Shown: positions 35,299 to 48,124, numbered from the stretch's first letter. The stretch: 64,000 nucleotides of DNA from Thamnidium elegans (GCA_025201345.1 JAIXMG010000020.1:124001-188000), one strand, 5' to 3'. The notes: generated by a model from the letters alone, not told the origin. A program made the numbers and translations.

Positions 35299-35653
35299 AA
35301 TTTTTCACAGGCCAAGTGACACGATAAAATTTAGTATTTATTTTTTTATTTTAACCAAAAAGTGTTACTTGATCCCAACTTTATCTGTTATTAAGCGTAT
35401 AAAAAGTAAAACACGAGGGAAAGACAGTTTGTTATTTCACATGTCTATTTTCAATCAAGGATATCACATGGAAAGTAAAAAAAAACCACTGCACAGACTA
35501 GGATTTATTTATTTTAGCTTTTTAGATACTTACTATCACATGAAATTTATTAAAAATTAAAAAATGACTATTTAAACAAGCTTTTCTTTTCGCCTGTCTT
35601 TTTTTTCTTCTTTTCATTATTTTAAACATTTAAAAATAATAAATAAACTAAAA
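35239..35653. promoter_or_regulatory. Divergent promoter region with a 39-nt A run
   Basis: Spacer of 415 bp between divergent ATGs at 35238 (minus) and 35654 (plus). An A run covers about 35258-35296. The ORF across it is an artefact of poly-Lys coding. No TATA element stands out. Confidence 0.45.
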
Positions 35654-36567
35654 ATGCCTGCCTGGACTATTGCCGTAACGTGTTACTTATACATATATTT
35701 ATTAAGTAATTTTATACTGACACACTTGTTCTTTTCTAGATCCCTGAAACACCTTCTGCTACTTACGTCATTGTAAAGAACATTTCCGCTCAATCTTCTG
35801 AAAAGACTGGTAAGCACTTGTATAAAATAAAGAATAAAAGGGATTTATTATTAATCCTTTTATAAACAGTTAGAGAATTCTTTTTATTCTGTGGTAAGAT
35901 TACTGAATTCGAATTAATCACGTAAGTTATAAAAAAAAAGAGGGAAAAGTGGGTAGAGGTACTGATACCGTTATTATATAGTGATGATGATAATGAGCAT
36001 CAAGTTGCTTTAATTCATTTTGAACGTGACTCTGCTGCCAAGACAGCTACTCTCCTTAGTAACGCTTTAATTGACGACTGTCATATTGTTGCCACACCTT
36101 ACTTTGAGTCTACTACTAGCGAAGAAAAGGAAAATGTTGAAGACAACAGCACCAGTTCTCAAGAATCTAAGCCCAAGTCTAGAATTGCTGCAGAAATCTT
36201 GGCTAATGGTTATATCCTCCAAGATCAAGTTGTTGCCAAGGGCCTTGAATATGATGCCAAATATAGTTTCAGTTCTCGCTTAACTGGTTACTTTACTACA
36301 CTTACCTCTAATGTCAAGTCAATTGATGAAAAGTATCGTATTTGGGATAAGGCAGTTGAGATTGATAACAAGTTCAAGATTCAAGAAAAGGTTCAAAATG
36401 CTGCAGTTACTGCACAATCTACTGCTACTGCTGCACTTCAATCACCTACTGGTCAAAAGGTTGAACGTATTGCTAGCCAAACTTTTGCTCAAATTGCTGC
36501 CGTTCACTTTGAAGCAAAGCAAATTCAAACTGAGAAGGCAACCCCTGCTGTTGTTGTTGCTGCTTAA
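35654..36567 (+). CDS. Vip1-like RRM protein
   Basis: Four exons, 35654-35674 (21-nt exon, MPAWTIA), 35740-35809, 35870-35921 and 35982-36567, give 242 residues. The first about 75 residues form a short RRM: TYVIVKNISAQSSEKT, VREFFLFCGKITEFEL, then QVALIHFERDSAAKTATLL. The RNP1-like aromatic line is weakly conserved (LIHF, FFLFCG). The C-terminal half is helical and Ala/Gln/Lys-rich (YRIWDKAVEIDNKFKIQEKV, TAQSTATAALQSPTGQKVE). This layout matches fission-yeast Vip1 and related fungal RRM proteins of about 250 residues, whose function is poorly defined. Introns split the RRM three times. Confidence 0.8.
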
Positions 36568-36656
36568 AAATAACCAAAAAATACCACTTATTCATTTTTT
36601 TATAAACACCATCAATAAATCTCATTCCCTTAAAAGTCAATTAAAAATGTTTTTAT

Positions 36657-38278
36657 TTAATGCGGTCTTTTCTGAGCATATGAAAAATGAACATTTTCAA
36701 ATGTCTTGTATTCATCCGCTTCTCTCCAACAAGTTTTTAATTTTTCGTTATATTCAGCAGGTGAAATTCCCCATGATTGACATAATAACGGACAAAGTGC
36801 TTGATAATAAGCTTTCCATGACTGCATTGTTAACTGACCAATCTTATAATAAAAAGTAAATTAATACTGTAAACTTTTAAAAATAGAAAATAAAACTTAC
36901 TTTTCCCGCCCATTGCCCGCCAGGACAAGATACAAACACAGACGAAATATTCATTAATTTACCTGTCGCTGTCAAGTTTTCTTTTAATTTTCTACTAATA
37001 TGTGGATCCTGATTATTCGCCTTCATTAAATCCAATAACTTTGTATTAAATTCTTGTGTTACTGGTCCAGGTCGGTGAATTTCAATTTCTCCTTCAATCC
37101 ATTCAATCCATCCATTTGGTTTTAATACACGAACTAATTCTGATAATATAAATGACCACTTTTCTGATTCAACACCTTGACTCATAAATCTATATAATAT
37201 TTATACGCGTTTAATATATATATATATATATATCTATATGTATTTATCTAACGTACCGCATAAAAATATAATCAAATGTATTATCTTCAAATGGTAATAT
37301 ATTTAAAACATTACATTGATAGAACGCGCAATTGGTAGGTTTAATTTCCTTGGGATAAATGGGCGTAATATCAATACCGATCACAGTTGATTTTGGGTAT
37401 TCGCCAGCAATTTCCATAGACCAAGAACCGGGTCCGCAACCAATATCGAGCACACGACCTCCTTTTCTTAATATATCACTGACAGGTGCCAAATAATTTC
37501 TACACAAAAAAATAATTATTATTATTATTTTTAGCAAGCAAACTTAACATATAAATTACCCTTGAATAGCGAATCGAATCATAAAATGTTGTAAATGTAA
37601 TCTATCGATTTCTTCATCGTCACATGGTAAAAGATAATTTGAACCAGTAACATGATTATACTTTCTTTTACCAGTTAATCGATAAGCTTGTTCTTGTTGT
37701 TCAGATAATAATTTTAAATAGGAATGATTTAAACTATTTCTATTACTATGAATAACTCCTCGAGATTCTAAACTGGGTCTAGATATAGATTCGGTATCAA
37801 GAGATGGTAGTGCTAAAGGATGAATGTATTGTGGTGGTGGTGGTTGACAGATAAATGATGGAGAAGAGGAGGAGCTGATATTATTAATGTTATTATTATT
37901 ATTATTTGTTGTTGTTGTAGTAGTAGTAGTAGTAATGTTAGTGGTGGTAATTGTATTAAGGGTATTATGTTGAGTTAATAGGGTTGTATCAATACAACTA
38001 TTATTCCGAGGTAAATTCGTTTTATTCTGTCTATTGAAAAATCGTGTAAATGCTTTTCGATTGTTATTGTTATTAAAAGAAGTAACTGCTGCAGGCGAAG
38101 ACTGTTTTCTTGGTTTGATACGATTATGATCGTTTGCTATAATAGGTAAAGGGTATTGACGCTTATAAGGTTCGTCTTTTTTATTACTGTGCCACTGCCG
38201 CATATTGTCAAGGCAGGGATCATCATTAATCGTCGCAGATGAACTACTTCGATCTAATCGCGACGCTTGATTACCCAT
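36657..38278 (-). CDS. SAM-dependent class I methyltransferase with predicted N-myristoylation signal
   Basis: Four exons, 37560-38278, 37257-37499, 36901-37189 and 36657-36842, give 478 residues. The start MGNQASRLDRSSSS fits the eukaryotic N-myristoylation consensus (G2, small residue at 6). About 200 residues of Asn/Thr/Ser-rich low complexity follow, including Thr and Asn runs. The catalytic fold has motif I VLDIGCGPGSWSMEIA, acidic loop VIGIDITPIYP, motif II-like FEDNTFDYIFMRF and LVRVLKPNGWIEWIEGE. Its closest style is the large fungal LaeA/UMTA-like methyltransferase group common in Mucoromycota; substrate unknown. Splicing at CG|A joins FMRF. Confidence 0.85.
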
Positions 38279-38308
38279 ATATATACCGGGTAAAAAAATA
38301 ATAGTATA

Positions 38309-38345
<37 letters not shown>

Positions 38346-39901
38346 ATATATAAAATATAAAAAAAAATAGACTCAAAAAGAAACAAAAAGAAAGAAAAAA
38401 AAGGAAAAAAAAAAAAAAAGTGTAGTCCCTATAACATGTCAATTGGTACAACATCAAATTATCTATTTACAGAAGCTTAAAACGCTCTTGTTCAATTGTC
38501 ATTAATTGCACTTTCCGTTATAAAAAAAAGCACCACCCAGGGTTTTCTCTTTTTAAAACTCCCTTACAATAAAATTTTTTTTCATTTTTATTTATTAAAA
38601 CCACAAATTCAGTACTATTGTAAAAATCAGAAAGGTGTTTCCACCAGGGCGCGTTGTAATCAACTGACGAATTCATCCGAATACCCGTTTTCATCATCTG
38701 AAAAATATAAATGTTGCAGTGCCGTAGCATCTGCGAACAGATCATTTTCCTACTGATTGGTAAAGAACTACTATATTTGCTAACTTAATTCGTCCTTTTA
38801 TACTTTTTTAATTTTTCCTCGGAGGCTGAAACAACACTTCTTTACGCAGAAAAAAAGTCACTTTGACTGTTTAAATTATTGGCAAGCCACTCTTTCTTGT
38901 TTAATTTTTTAAATGTGTCAAAAGAAAAAGGTTGCTATAGATTATTCAAAAAAAAAAAAAAAAAAAGTGATACTTAAAAAAGAAATTGTGCTTCGAGAAA
39001 AAAAAAAATTTAAAATGTGTTAGTCGTACCTGTATCATAAATGTGAACGGTTTTAACAAAAATGGATAATAACTAATTAAGATGAGGATTTACTATTTCT
39101 TGATCGTATATATAGAGATCTCTCGCTCTCTGTGAGACTCTTTAATTTTCGAAATCAATTGAGAATTAAACAAATTGCAAACTCTTCTATAATCAAATAC
39201 TTTCAATATATAATATATATGGGGAATACGGCATTATTTATGGGACTCAAGTACTACCATGTGCTACAGTCAATAGTAGGATCTTTTTTTATGTCAATCA
39301 GCTCGATTTTTATTCCAAAAGTAATTAAGGTTTTTTTTAAATATTTGGTAAACAGTGACCGATTTGTAAACAATAAAATTGATAATTTGTGACACCTTGA
39401 GAAGTTTATTAACTGTGATTGTCGTACATATTTATTTCATATCTAAGCGACTAAGTCGATTATGCCTCAATAATATACTAATATCGACAATAGATGTAAT
39501 GACTTGGTGGCTTTTTTTTCCCCAAAGATATAGATATATAATACCTACTTGAAACTAGTTGATATTAATGGGAACATTACTTTTTTTATATATATAATAT
39601 ATTGTCAAGTTCAAAACTGTTTTGTAGCCCGTAACTAATTAATTCTTTCGCATAAAATGCATCACGTAATAAAAGTAGTAACTAAAAAAAAAGCTACCAT
39701 TACGTAAAAAGCCATTTTACAAGTTGTAAAAAGAAAAATATTTACTTTTTTCTTTGAACTGTACCATTTACGATCCCTTAAATATACTTTAACTTAATAT
39801 GTATTGCTACACATTGTTATATAAGACTCCATCCTCTATTGAATGATTTAAATAAACTTACGGGCTTAATCTTCAGGTATAATTTCTAATAATGCTATGA
39901 G
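38279..39901. other. Intergenic
   Basis: Holds a 31-nt A run at 38312-38342 in the methyltransferase upstream region. On the minus strand at about 38660-38745 a short frame reads DATALQHLYFSDDENGYSDE before a stop; it looks coding-like but is isolated and unidentified. The rest is A/T-rich with no supported gene. Confidence 0.4.
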
Positions 39902-39960
39902 CACGTGATAGTTACAGAAAACGTGATATACACGTGATTATCACATGATATATATAAAAT
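39902..39960 (+). promoter_or_regulatory. Four CACGTGAT-like repeats plus TATA tract upstream of tRNA-Arg
   Basis: CACGTGAT at 39902-39909, AACGTGAT at 39920-39927, CACGTGAT at 39931-39938 and CACATGAT at 39942-39949 lie in one orientation. They run into a TATATATAAAAT tract ending about 43 bp before the tRNA. The TATA tract fits an upstream Pol III element; the meaning of the CACGTGAT repeats is unknown. Confidence 0.5.
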
Positions 39961-40002
39961 TTACTTCTTATATAACTTTTAAAATTTTCTTTTCCATAAG
40001 AA

Positions 40003-40076
40003 GCCCGTGTAGCGTAATTGGATAACGCGTTAGTCTTCTAAACTAAAGATTGCGGGTTCGACCCCCGCCATGGGTT
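40003..40076 (+). tRNA. tRNA-Arg (anticodon UCU)
   Basis: Full cloverleaf by eye: acceptor GCCCGTG pairs with CATGGGT with G-U pairs at positions 1 and 5. The D stem is GCGT/ACGC. The anticodon stem TTAGT/ACTAA has loop CTTCTAA with anticodon TCT, reading AGA. The variable loop is AGATT. The T stem is GCGGG/CCCGC with loop TTCGACC. Coordinates include the discriminator base. There is no intron and no encoded CCA. The internal B box is GGTTCGACCCC. Confidence 0.95.
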
Positions 40077-40083
40077 CTCATTA

Positions 40084-40089
40084 TTTTTT
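40084..40089 (+). terminator. Pol III terminator of the tRNA
   Basis: A T6 run starts 8 bp after the tRNA discriminator base, as expected for RNA polymerase III termination. Confidence 0.7.
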
Positions 40090-41703
40090 GCTTTTCGACA
40101 AGCAAGTAGTGTATCAAGCTTGTGTTACGAGCTCTACCCGTAATTATGTTAATGTTCTCCAGATAAAGAAGATATATACAGCTCTTATTTTCAAAGGGAA
40201 AAAAGTAGCTAAGTAGTAACACATGTGATTTTCATTTCGGTTCCCAGCTTTTTTACGTAATTTTAATGGAGTGTGTCTCGCTGTCATTTCATATACTCTT
40301 GATAGATATTTTAATTTCTACATGTTGTACACTAAATATTTAAAGCATGTGTTATAAGCAGGGATATCCTATTATTATTATCTTTTCATATGAATATGAC
40401 GGATAATGTCTCACTAGATAATTAGTAGCACCTATAGAAAAACGCACCGCCAAAATTGATGGCTGTACCTTTGAAAAAATCTGAGAGGGTAGATATTTAT
40501 AATTTATTGTGAAAATAGCATGATCTTATCTATACGGATACGCGCCTTTTATGTCAATATCTGTCACACATATCCAAATGAAAAACCTTATTAAATTCTC
40601 GTTATTTTTAAAGTCGTACCCTTTTTTTTTAATATAATAAATGATAATTAAATTCGCTCGATAATTTATCGTTCAGGGTCAAGTTATATGTTGTCTGTGT
40701 TCAAGTTAATTGCGCAAGCTTCTGAAGTTCAAAGTATAAAATTCGTTGATCGACTTTTTGTCATCATCAGACTTGCCGAATAAAAAATTATCACATTCTT
40801 TAGTTCTTTATTCAGTAAATAGCATTAAAGTTTAAGTTTATTTATTTTTTGCTGCGGGGATAAAAACTACCAAAGCCCAAAAGATCGTCTTTGAAAGAAG
40901 GGGAAAACATCCAGCTTGCATAAAAAAAAATGTTTGTTTTTGTCATGCGGATATACTTGGAGGATAACCTTTTTTTTTTTTATTATGGGTATAGTTGCAA
41001 AAAACCGATTATGGCTATATTAAAAATAATAACAATAATAAAAAAGAAACTGCTATCTAACAGCAATAAAGATAGATATGCTTCCAAGTCTACATGTGTG
41101 TATTATAAAGCATTTATAGATCCTATACAGACAAATAAACTAAAGTAGAAACACTCTATATTTTAAGTTTCGTAAAATGTTATTATTATTTTTCAGTTGC
41201 TCGTAACATCAGTAAAATGACTTTTAGCATGAAAGCTATAATCAGTGGTGTAATTATTATGCATTTAAGGTTATCTAATTTGAAATACACCGTAAAAAGA
41301 GCTTGTATCTAATACAATATGAAAATGTGATCCGGTAAATTGCTTAATACCTGTCATTTATTTTAGTTTTATACTTATTGATCTATATAAACTAAAACCA
41401 TTCAAAAGACTTACTAAAAGTCAATTTCTAAAAGCAGAAGGTAACACTCTTTTTTTTTTTTCTCTCTCTCTCTCTCGATAACAAACTACGCCCGGTACCA
41501 AAATCTAGACTATCAGTTGTTTACCCATATGTATGATCTTTTGCTCGAAACAAAGAAAGGGCCTCGAATCGTCAATCATAGCTAAAAAACAATTTACTTG
41601 TTACTCCGCATGTTATCGATGGCTTTGTCGTCCGGTATATTAGGTTCAGATAAAGGACCCGCCTTTCATATGTAGACCATGCAATAAAGCGATCTCGAGC
41701 CAG

Positions 41704-41739
<36 letters not shown>

Positions 41740-42847
41740 GATAAAAAGTTACTATTAAACAAGGTATCAGCTCATAAGAACTTTGTATATATCATTTAAA
41801 CACATTTGATCAAATAACGCTCTGCGTGAGAAAAAAAAAGGAATAAAATCAGCGTTACAGAAATAAAAGCTTTGTATCTGGATTTAAAATGCCACGTATT
41901 ATTATTATCTTTCTTTGAGTCTGATCATATCGTATTTTTTTTTTTTTTTTTTTTTGAAACGGTCCCTTCTTTTCCAGGTACCCAAGTGTATGAAACAAAG
42001 TTTGAGCTATTTATTATTATGCACTACTTAACCACGGCAGTTCGTTTATATTAACAGACATACTATAATTATTGAGCTATAAGTCTGTATAATATGGGTG
42101 TATGCACAAAAAAAAAAAAAAAAAAAAAAAAAGATAAGTTTTTCTTCTAAACAAATGACATGTTTCTAAGGAATACGCACAGATCAATCATGAATGCACG
42201 TGCCTTGGACACAATTGTCTTTTTTTCTCTTCTTTCCAGACAAACCAGCCACATTTTCCTTGGCTTTACTTTATAATAGAAATCACATAAATTATATTTT
42301 TGTAGAAATATAGGCTTTTGTTTAATCCAAAGACACATTTAAACCTACCAAGACAGTAATATCTTTTTCAAATTATATTATTTGATCTACTGGTTTCAGC
42401 GTATACTATCTGTGCAGTTATGAAGCCTACTTTTTTTTTTTTATAATAGCCATCGTACTGGTATAAAGAAAAAAGAGCCTTGCCCAAAAATAAATCATAA
42501 CAAAAAGTCAATGACATAAAAGGTAAACAATCCTTATAGCTTAGCTTGTTTTCAATTCTGTCAAAAGTTTATTCTTTAGTGGGTATTTAAAATAACCTAT
42601 TAGCCATTAGAATGTAAACTTAATTGTTTGGATAAAGAGAGAAAGTTGAGTCCAAAAAAAAAAGAAGTATATTTCTTTCCCCCAAGAAGTTTATATTCTA
42701 TTTCTAATGGTTATATATACTCTCAATTAAATTACATTAGATATGAATCAAAGGTTCATCTCATGATCTTTATAGCTTGTTATTTTGCCACTTTTTGTTT
42801 CTCCTGGATTGAATCACAAGTTACAAGTAGTGTTTATTGTTATTTAT

Positions 42848-42881
<34 letters not shown>

Positions 42882-43218
42882 AAAGAAATATTTTTTAAAT
42901 CGAAAGATAATTAGAAGTTTGACGCTTTTACCGTTAATAGAAAAGCGGATCAATCGATTATATCATTCAAGAAGCATCTCCGTTTTATTATTTTCTACTA
43001 GTAATTGTGTAAACAATGGGAATGCGACTTTTCCCATTTTCAAAATTAACTGCGGACGTGACACACAGTTACACGAAGCTATAACAAAAAAAGAAAACCA
43101 TTGTTTTTAATGTGTTTAAATAAAGTCTATAAAAATTATTCTCTTTCCTCTTTTCTATCTCACTTTCTCTCTTTTTCTTTTTTTAATTCAGAAAACTTAA
43201 AACAGAAAAAAAATAAAA
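40090..43218. other. Long gene-free A/T-rich region
   Basis: About 3.1 kb with T runs at about 41936-41955 and 42851-42878, an A run at about 42108-42132 and an (AT)n tract at 41708-41737. Small ORFs lack domain-like sequence. No RNA gene or transposon end is recognised. Confidence 0.5.
41708..41737. repeat. (TA)n microsatellite
   Basis: Uninterrupted alternating T-A tract of about 30 bp in intergenic DNA. Confidence 0.8.
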
Positions 43219-45095
43219 ATGGCTTTAACAATTGATGATGTTGTAACACACTATATATTATCTAGTCATCCACGTAATCGAGCTATTATAGATATTAAAA
43301 ACAAAAAAACTGGTGAACTCCGTTTTATCAAAATCAGGCACAGATTATCCAAATTTTATGCTGTTAGTTTAGTTGACCCAGTTACATTCGAAGTCTGGGC
43401 TGAAACACAAGTAAAAAGTGCGACGGCTAGGGTAAAACCCATCATATTACATTTGGATGAAAATAATAAAAACGATACTCCAGTTGAGTTACGTGATACT
43501 TCTCGTATTGGTTTTGAATGGAGCTTTATATGGGAAGGCGAAAAATATAGATGGTAAAAAGTTTTTTTTTTTAAAAAAATGTATGTATTAACATATATAT
43601 ACTTTTAAAAGGGTACGCGAAAGTAGAATGAGCAATTCATTGGAATGTAGGGCCGTCAGGAAAACTGGTAAGCCTATTTATATACTTATACATATATATA
43701 TATATATCTAAACTAAATATTTCGAAACAATATGGTTTTTTTTTAGGCGATATTTGTGTAGCACAATACTTGCCACGTATGCTAAAAGATGAATACTTTG
43801 GTATATTCTCTTTACTAGGATACAATATGCTTCGATGCGATTTAACAAAATCTCGTGAACTGGAGCTGATCTTATTAATGTCATTAATGACTTTGCTTGA
43901 TAAGTCGGATGACGGAGGCTGGAAGCGAGATTCGATCAGTAAAGGAGTTCAAGAAGATATCGGAGATTATAACAAGAATAACAATGATATTAAAGACAGT
44001 AACGATGAGATGGTGTCACCTCTTGCCTATGAAGACCCAATCCCTAAAAAGGCCTTACAAAAAAAGTACAAGGTTGAGTTGAGTAATGATCAAAAGTTAC
44101 AACTGATGCTTGAAAAAGATGTCCGACGATCTCAAAAACAAATACAATTCGATCAAAAACATAAGCCATTAAGTGCAGGAAACAGCCCTTCTCATACGCC
44201 TAAAGGCTCACCATTACCAACACCTTCTGTTTCTTCTACTCAAGTTGAGCCAAAGTCTCCTCGTTTAACACGTCAAAAATCAGCTTGTAATTTGAATTAC
44301 TATAACGAATCTTCAAACATGAGTGATGAGTCAAAAATATCCCCTGTATCTCCTGTTAATCAAACTATTAGTGGTACAAACAAAAGTGGCAGACTTTCCA
44401 AACTGTTTAGCAGTTTATCAAATAAACAAACCAATTCACCACCACCCTCTTCCTCGTCATCGTCGGCAACGGTTACACCGATGGAATCGACAAATACATC
44501 ACCTGTTGATGAGAAAAAACAATCAAACCTTTACAAGTCCAACGATTCAAATCAAAACAATTATGCTGATCCAAAGTATCAAAATAAATCACAGCAAAGA
44601 CCACCACAATATGAACATCAAAGATATGAGCGTAGCGTTCCTTATTATGATAATCAACATAGTTTACCCGTCGGTCAAGTTTCACGTCTTACTAATGAAT
44701 TTGGTAATTTAGTAATAAACAACCATCATTTTGATAGTCCACCTAGTTTAAGATCTATTCGATGGAATCCGGAACCTCTTTCTACCGCTCAAACATCTCC
44801 TATTGTAAACAATACTGCGGTAAACAAATATAACAGCACGCAACGATCATCTAGGCAACCCGTGTATACTACACAACAGATACAGCATCGTAGCAACAGT
44901 CAAGACAGAAGAAGACCTCGTGTACTTGATGAACAGAGAAGAATGTCTGCTTCTGAATACTCTATTTATGGACACCCGCACCAACAACAACAACAACAAC
45001 AACAAAGTTATGGTTACTTACCTCCGTCAAACAATAATTACACAAACAATCAATACTCTTACACTTATCAACAGCAATACGGTTATTATCAATAA
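43219..45095 (+). CDS. Conserved fungal protein with N-terminal globular domain and long Gln/Ser/Pro-rich tail
   Basis: Three exons, 43219-43553, 43612-43667 and 43747-45095, give 579 residues. The first about 220 residues are ordered: HYILSSHPRNRAIIDIKNKK, RFIKIRHRLSKFYAVSL, WEGEKYRWVRESRMSNSLEC, VAQYLPRMLKDEYFGIF. The alternating strands and the YRW...S..L.C spacing suggest a tubby/LURP-like beta-barrel, but this is an inference from pattern only. The remainder is disordered, Ser/Pro/Asn/Gln-rich with SPR/TPK-type sites (SPSHTPKGSPLPTP, EPKSPRLTRQKSACN) that look like proline-directed kinase and 14-3-3 sites, ending in a Gln run and a Tyr/Gln-rich tail. A TA-rich intron 2 of 79 nt separates exons 2 and 3. 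Confidence 0.7.
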
Positions 45096-45736
45096 CGTGA
45101 TAATGTGGTAGTGTAGGTGCTTTTTCCTTTTTTAAAAATTGTATATTTTTTTTCCATGTGATATATAAAAATTCTGTTTATTCTTTTATTTGTTTTGTTT
45201 TGTTTTGTTTTTTTTTTTATCTTGTTGACATCATGCATAGGTGTTTTGATGTGGTACACCTTTTAACTAAAAATGATTGAAATCCCAAATAACAAAAATG
45301 GTATTTTCAATTGACGGTTTTGTAGAGTTTAACGCGCCTTGATACACCGTTAAAATAACTAATGTTATTACGAGTCATCTGCATTTCTCCTCTTTATTTT
45401 TTTCACTGCGTTTCTGGATAGGCAACTTTATTTTGTTTTTACCAGGTTATTTTAACTAATCCACGTTTGATTTAGAGACGTTTCAAGCCCGCGTGAATTA
45501 CACTGAAACAGAATTCTATTATAAAAAGCTTAAAAAAAAAAATGATTTCTTCGTATACAATACGAGTGATTTTTTAATGTTAGTATATATTTTTTTTTGC
45601 TATTCAGACAGAAACTCTACTTTTGTTCCTGAATATAATTTTTTGGTTCAAAGTTTATGTGTATGAATATAAATAAATCAATTATATAATAGGGATAAAA
45701 ATGAAAAAAAAATTCAAATATTAGATGTTTCAATAG
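45096..45736. other. Intergenic between convergent genes
   Basis: A 641-bp spacer, A/T-rich, with a repeated TTTTG tract near 45190-45210. No gene is seen. Confidence 0.5.
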
Positions 45737-47608
45737 TTAACTCAATATAGGCAAAAACTATAGGATAAGGGTTAGTGTATTTGTAATACAGTTAAAAGGA
45801 GGTTCAACTTACATTTCCAACAATGACACTAGGTAAATCAAATATATCACGTTTGATAGTAAAACAAAATGTACAGGGAACAACACGTTTTGTAGGGCTC
45901 ATCAATATACAGGTGCTATATACAGCAGAATCCGTATTATCAAATGCATGTAAAGCATACTTCTCCCAATATTCGACAGCTGAAGGGTTACTCATTAACT
46001 ATAAAAACATGAGTACCTCCTTTTTTTTTCATGTATCTTTATTTATTTACCTATCCTTACCTCATATATATAAGTTTTCTTACTTAATAAAGAATCACGA
46101 GACCATTGAGTAAGTAAAGAAAATTCTTTTCCTACCATAGTAATTTCACCAGTTCTTCTCCAAACAACAGTAGGTGTTCCAGAGTAACTAATCAATTTTT
46201 CAAATTCTAACAATGTACGCTGTAAGCACTTTTCAGTAAAGATTAAATCGTCTTCTGTCAAATTCATCATAGAGGCTAAAACAGAAGGTCTAAATAGTGC
46301 TAATGCTCTACTAATTCTCATTAAATCTTCTCTACCCATTCTATTTTATTTTTGTTAGTATATATATAAAAAGGAGTTTTTTTTTTTATCTACCTTGATT
46401 TGACATAATTGATTAGATAATGATAGCCATCGGCATAACTAAAAGGTTTGGTTGCACTAGCATAAGCCATTTCGGGAGTAATTATTTGATTTCGCCGTCT
46501 GACAGTGGGTCCAGTACTTGATGTGACAGGACTTGCTACTTTGGCAACAACAGCGCCATCGCCATAAGCAGATAATGTCGATACACCAGATGCAGAAACT
46601 TGAGAAGTTCCTATCGTTGAAGCAGATATAGATGGTATTGATCTTTTGATATTATTATTATTGTTATTGTTGTTATTATTGTTATTATTATTATTATTAT
46701 TATTGTTATTGTTGCTATTAATGTAAGATGAAGTTGGGGTGGAAACTAAGTGAGTCGGAGAGGATAAATATGAAGCTTCTCCACGAATGACACTGACAGG
46801 CGTAGTAACATTTTCTATTACGGGTGATTGTTGAGACCATATGTTATTTAAAACATCAGCCGAAGTTTGAGCAGGGGAGGAAGAATTAATTACGTTAGTT
46901 GGGTTTGCTAAAGGTGAACCCAACATGTTGGATAGTATCGAATATTCGAGGTTTGTAGCTGTCGATCCAAACCCATAATTATAGTTTTCTAGAGGCATCA
47001 TTGCGTTATTCGTGTTATCGTTTGTATTCGTACTATTTCCACCTATGTATCTATAATTTTAGTTTCGTTTATGCAGTTTCTATAATCCTCTCTCTCTTTC
47101 TTTTTTTTTTACCTGTATCCAAAAAATTACTTTGTTGGAAAGAGTTGAAAGAGTTTAAGTTTGGTGTATTTAATGAAGACTGAGGGCTATATGATGTATT
47201 AGGGGTAGTACTACCGCTAATGGCGTCTATAAAGATAATTTAGTTTAGGTTTTTTCTTTACGTATTGTTACAGAGACTATACCTTCAATATCCTGCAGGT
47301 ATTTCGCTTTTTTTCTTGCACCATCCGTACATGTGGTTGATAGATTACGTTTAATACATCGTTGACAAGGTCGTGCTAAAAGAATTAAAGATGGTTAATT
47401 CTCAAATTTATATTTATATTTACTTTTTTTCTTTAAAAAAAAAGTTACAATCATCACAAGTTAAGTGAGCCTATTAATTGAATGAATCGATTAGTATTTT
47501 AGTTACGTTATTTTGAGTGTATTTAAATACCTTTTGGCAATGAATACAGGCCCTGGCTGCCTTCTTTTTGCGATGACCAGTATTTGGTTTTGATTGTTCG
47601 GTTTGCAT
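45737..47608 (-). CDS. Zn(II)2Cys6 transcription factor, ERT1/AcuM/AcuK type
   Basis: Eight exons, 47531-47608, 47449-47470, 47283-47375, 47113-47226, 46394-47042, 46061-46340, 45813-45998 and 45737-45757, sum to 480 residues. The binuclear cluster is C21-x2-C24-x6-C31-x5-C37-x2-C40-x8-C49, with [20 protein letters not shown] very like the AcuM/ERT1 group, and it spans three exons. A Ser/Thr/Asn-rich middle with a poly-Asn run follows. The C-terminus has a PAS-like region: [39 protein letters not shown] and the end VIVGNFLPILS. Orthologues bind CGG-type sites and control gluconeogenic and non-fermentable-carbon genes in the nucleus. The final 21-nt exon restores the conserved FLPIL ending. 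Confidence 0.87.
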
Positions 47609-47656
47609 ACTTGTTATATGGGTTAATTATTTAAACATTAAAAGCTTCCCGACTGA

Positions 47657-47697
<41 letters not shown>

Positions 47698-48124
47698 ATA
47701 TCCCTGTCTTTTTTTTTTTTAATAAATTTTTCTACTTACATCGCTAAAATGTTTAAACGTAAAAATACATTTACTATGAGATAATTTTGTTCAAAACAAC
47801 AACAATTGCCCAGAAGGCTTTAGGAGAGCATAAACCATCTTCTAAACTTATATCTTTTATAACAGCCGAATAACCCATATTTACTTTCGGTAAGCCCTTT
47901 ATGTATATATACATATATTGAACTGTAAGCTAATATAAGTATATTCAACTTTTCTCAAAAACTAAAATAAAGTACTGGATACAAAATCTTTTTATTAAGT
48001 GGTAAAAGATAAGAAATTAATTGGGTAGATTCTACTTGAGTGTAAATAATATATAAAAATGCAGAAGAATAAGTGACGAGAGGGAATTTGTTGATTTTTA
48101 AAATGATTACTACTAGATATGAAT
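47609..48124. other. Intergenic
   Basis: About 0.5 kb upstream of the ERT1-like gene, with a T run at about 47660-47689. No gene is seen. Confidence 0.5.

Noticed and set aside
38496..38756. 86-residue plus-strand ORF and overlapping 75-residue minus-strand ORF
   Set aside because: Neither has a recognisable domain or splice continuation. The minus strand has a short coding-like frame but it is isolated, so no gene is called.
42877..43110. 77-residue plus-strand ORF just upstream of the gene at 43219
   Set aside because: Begins in a T run, has no domain-like pattern, and lies in the probable promoter of the next gene.
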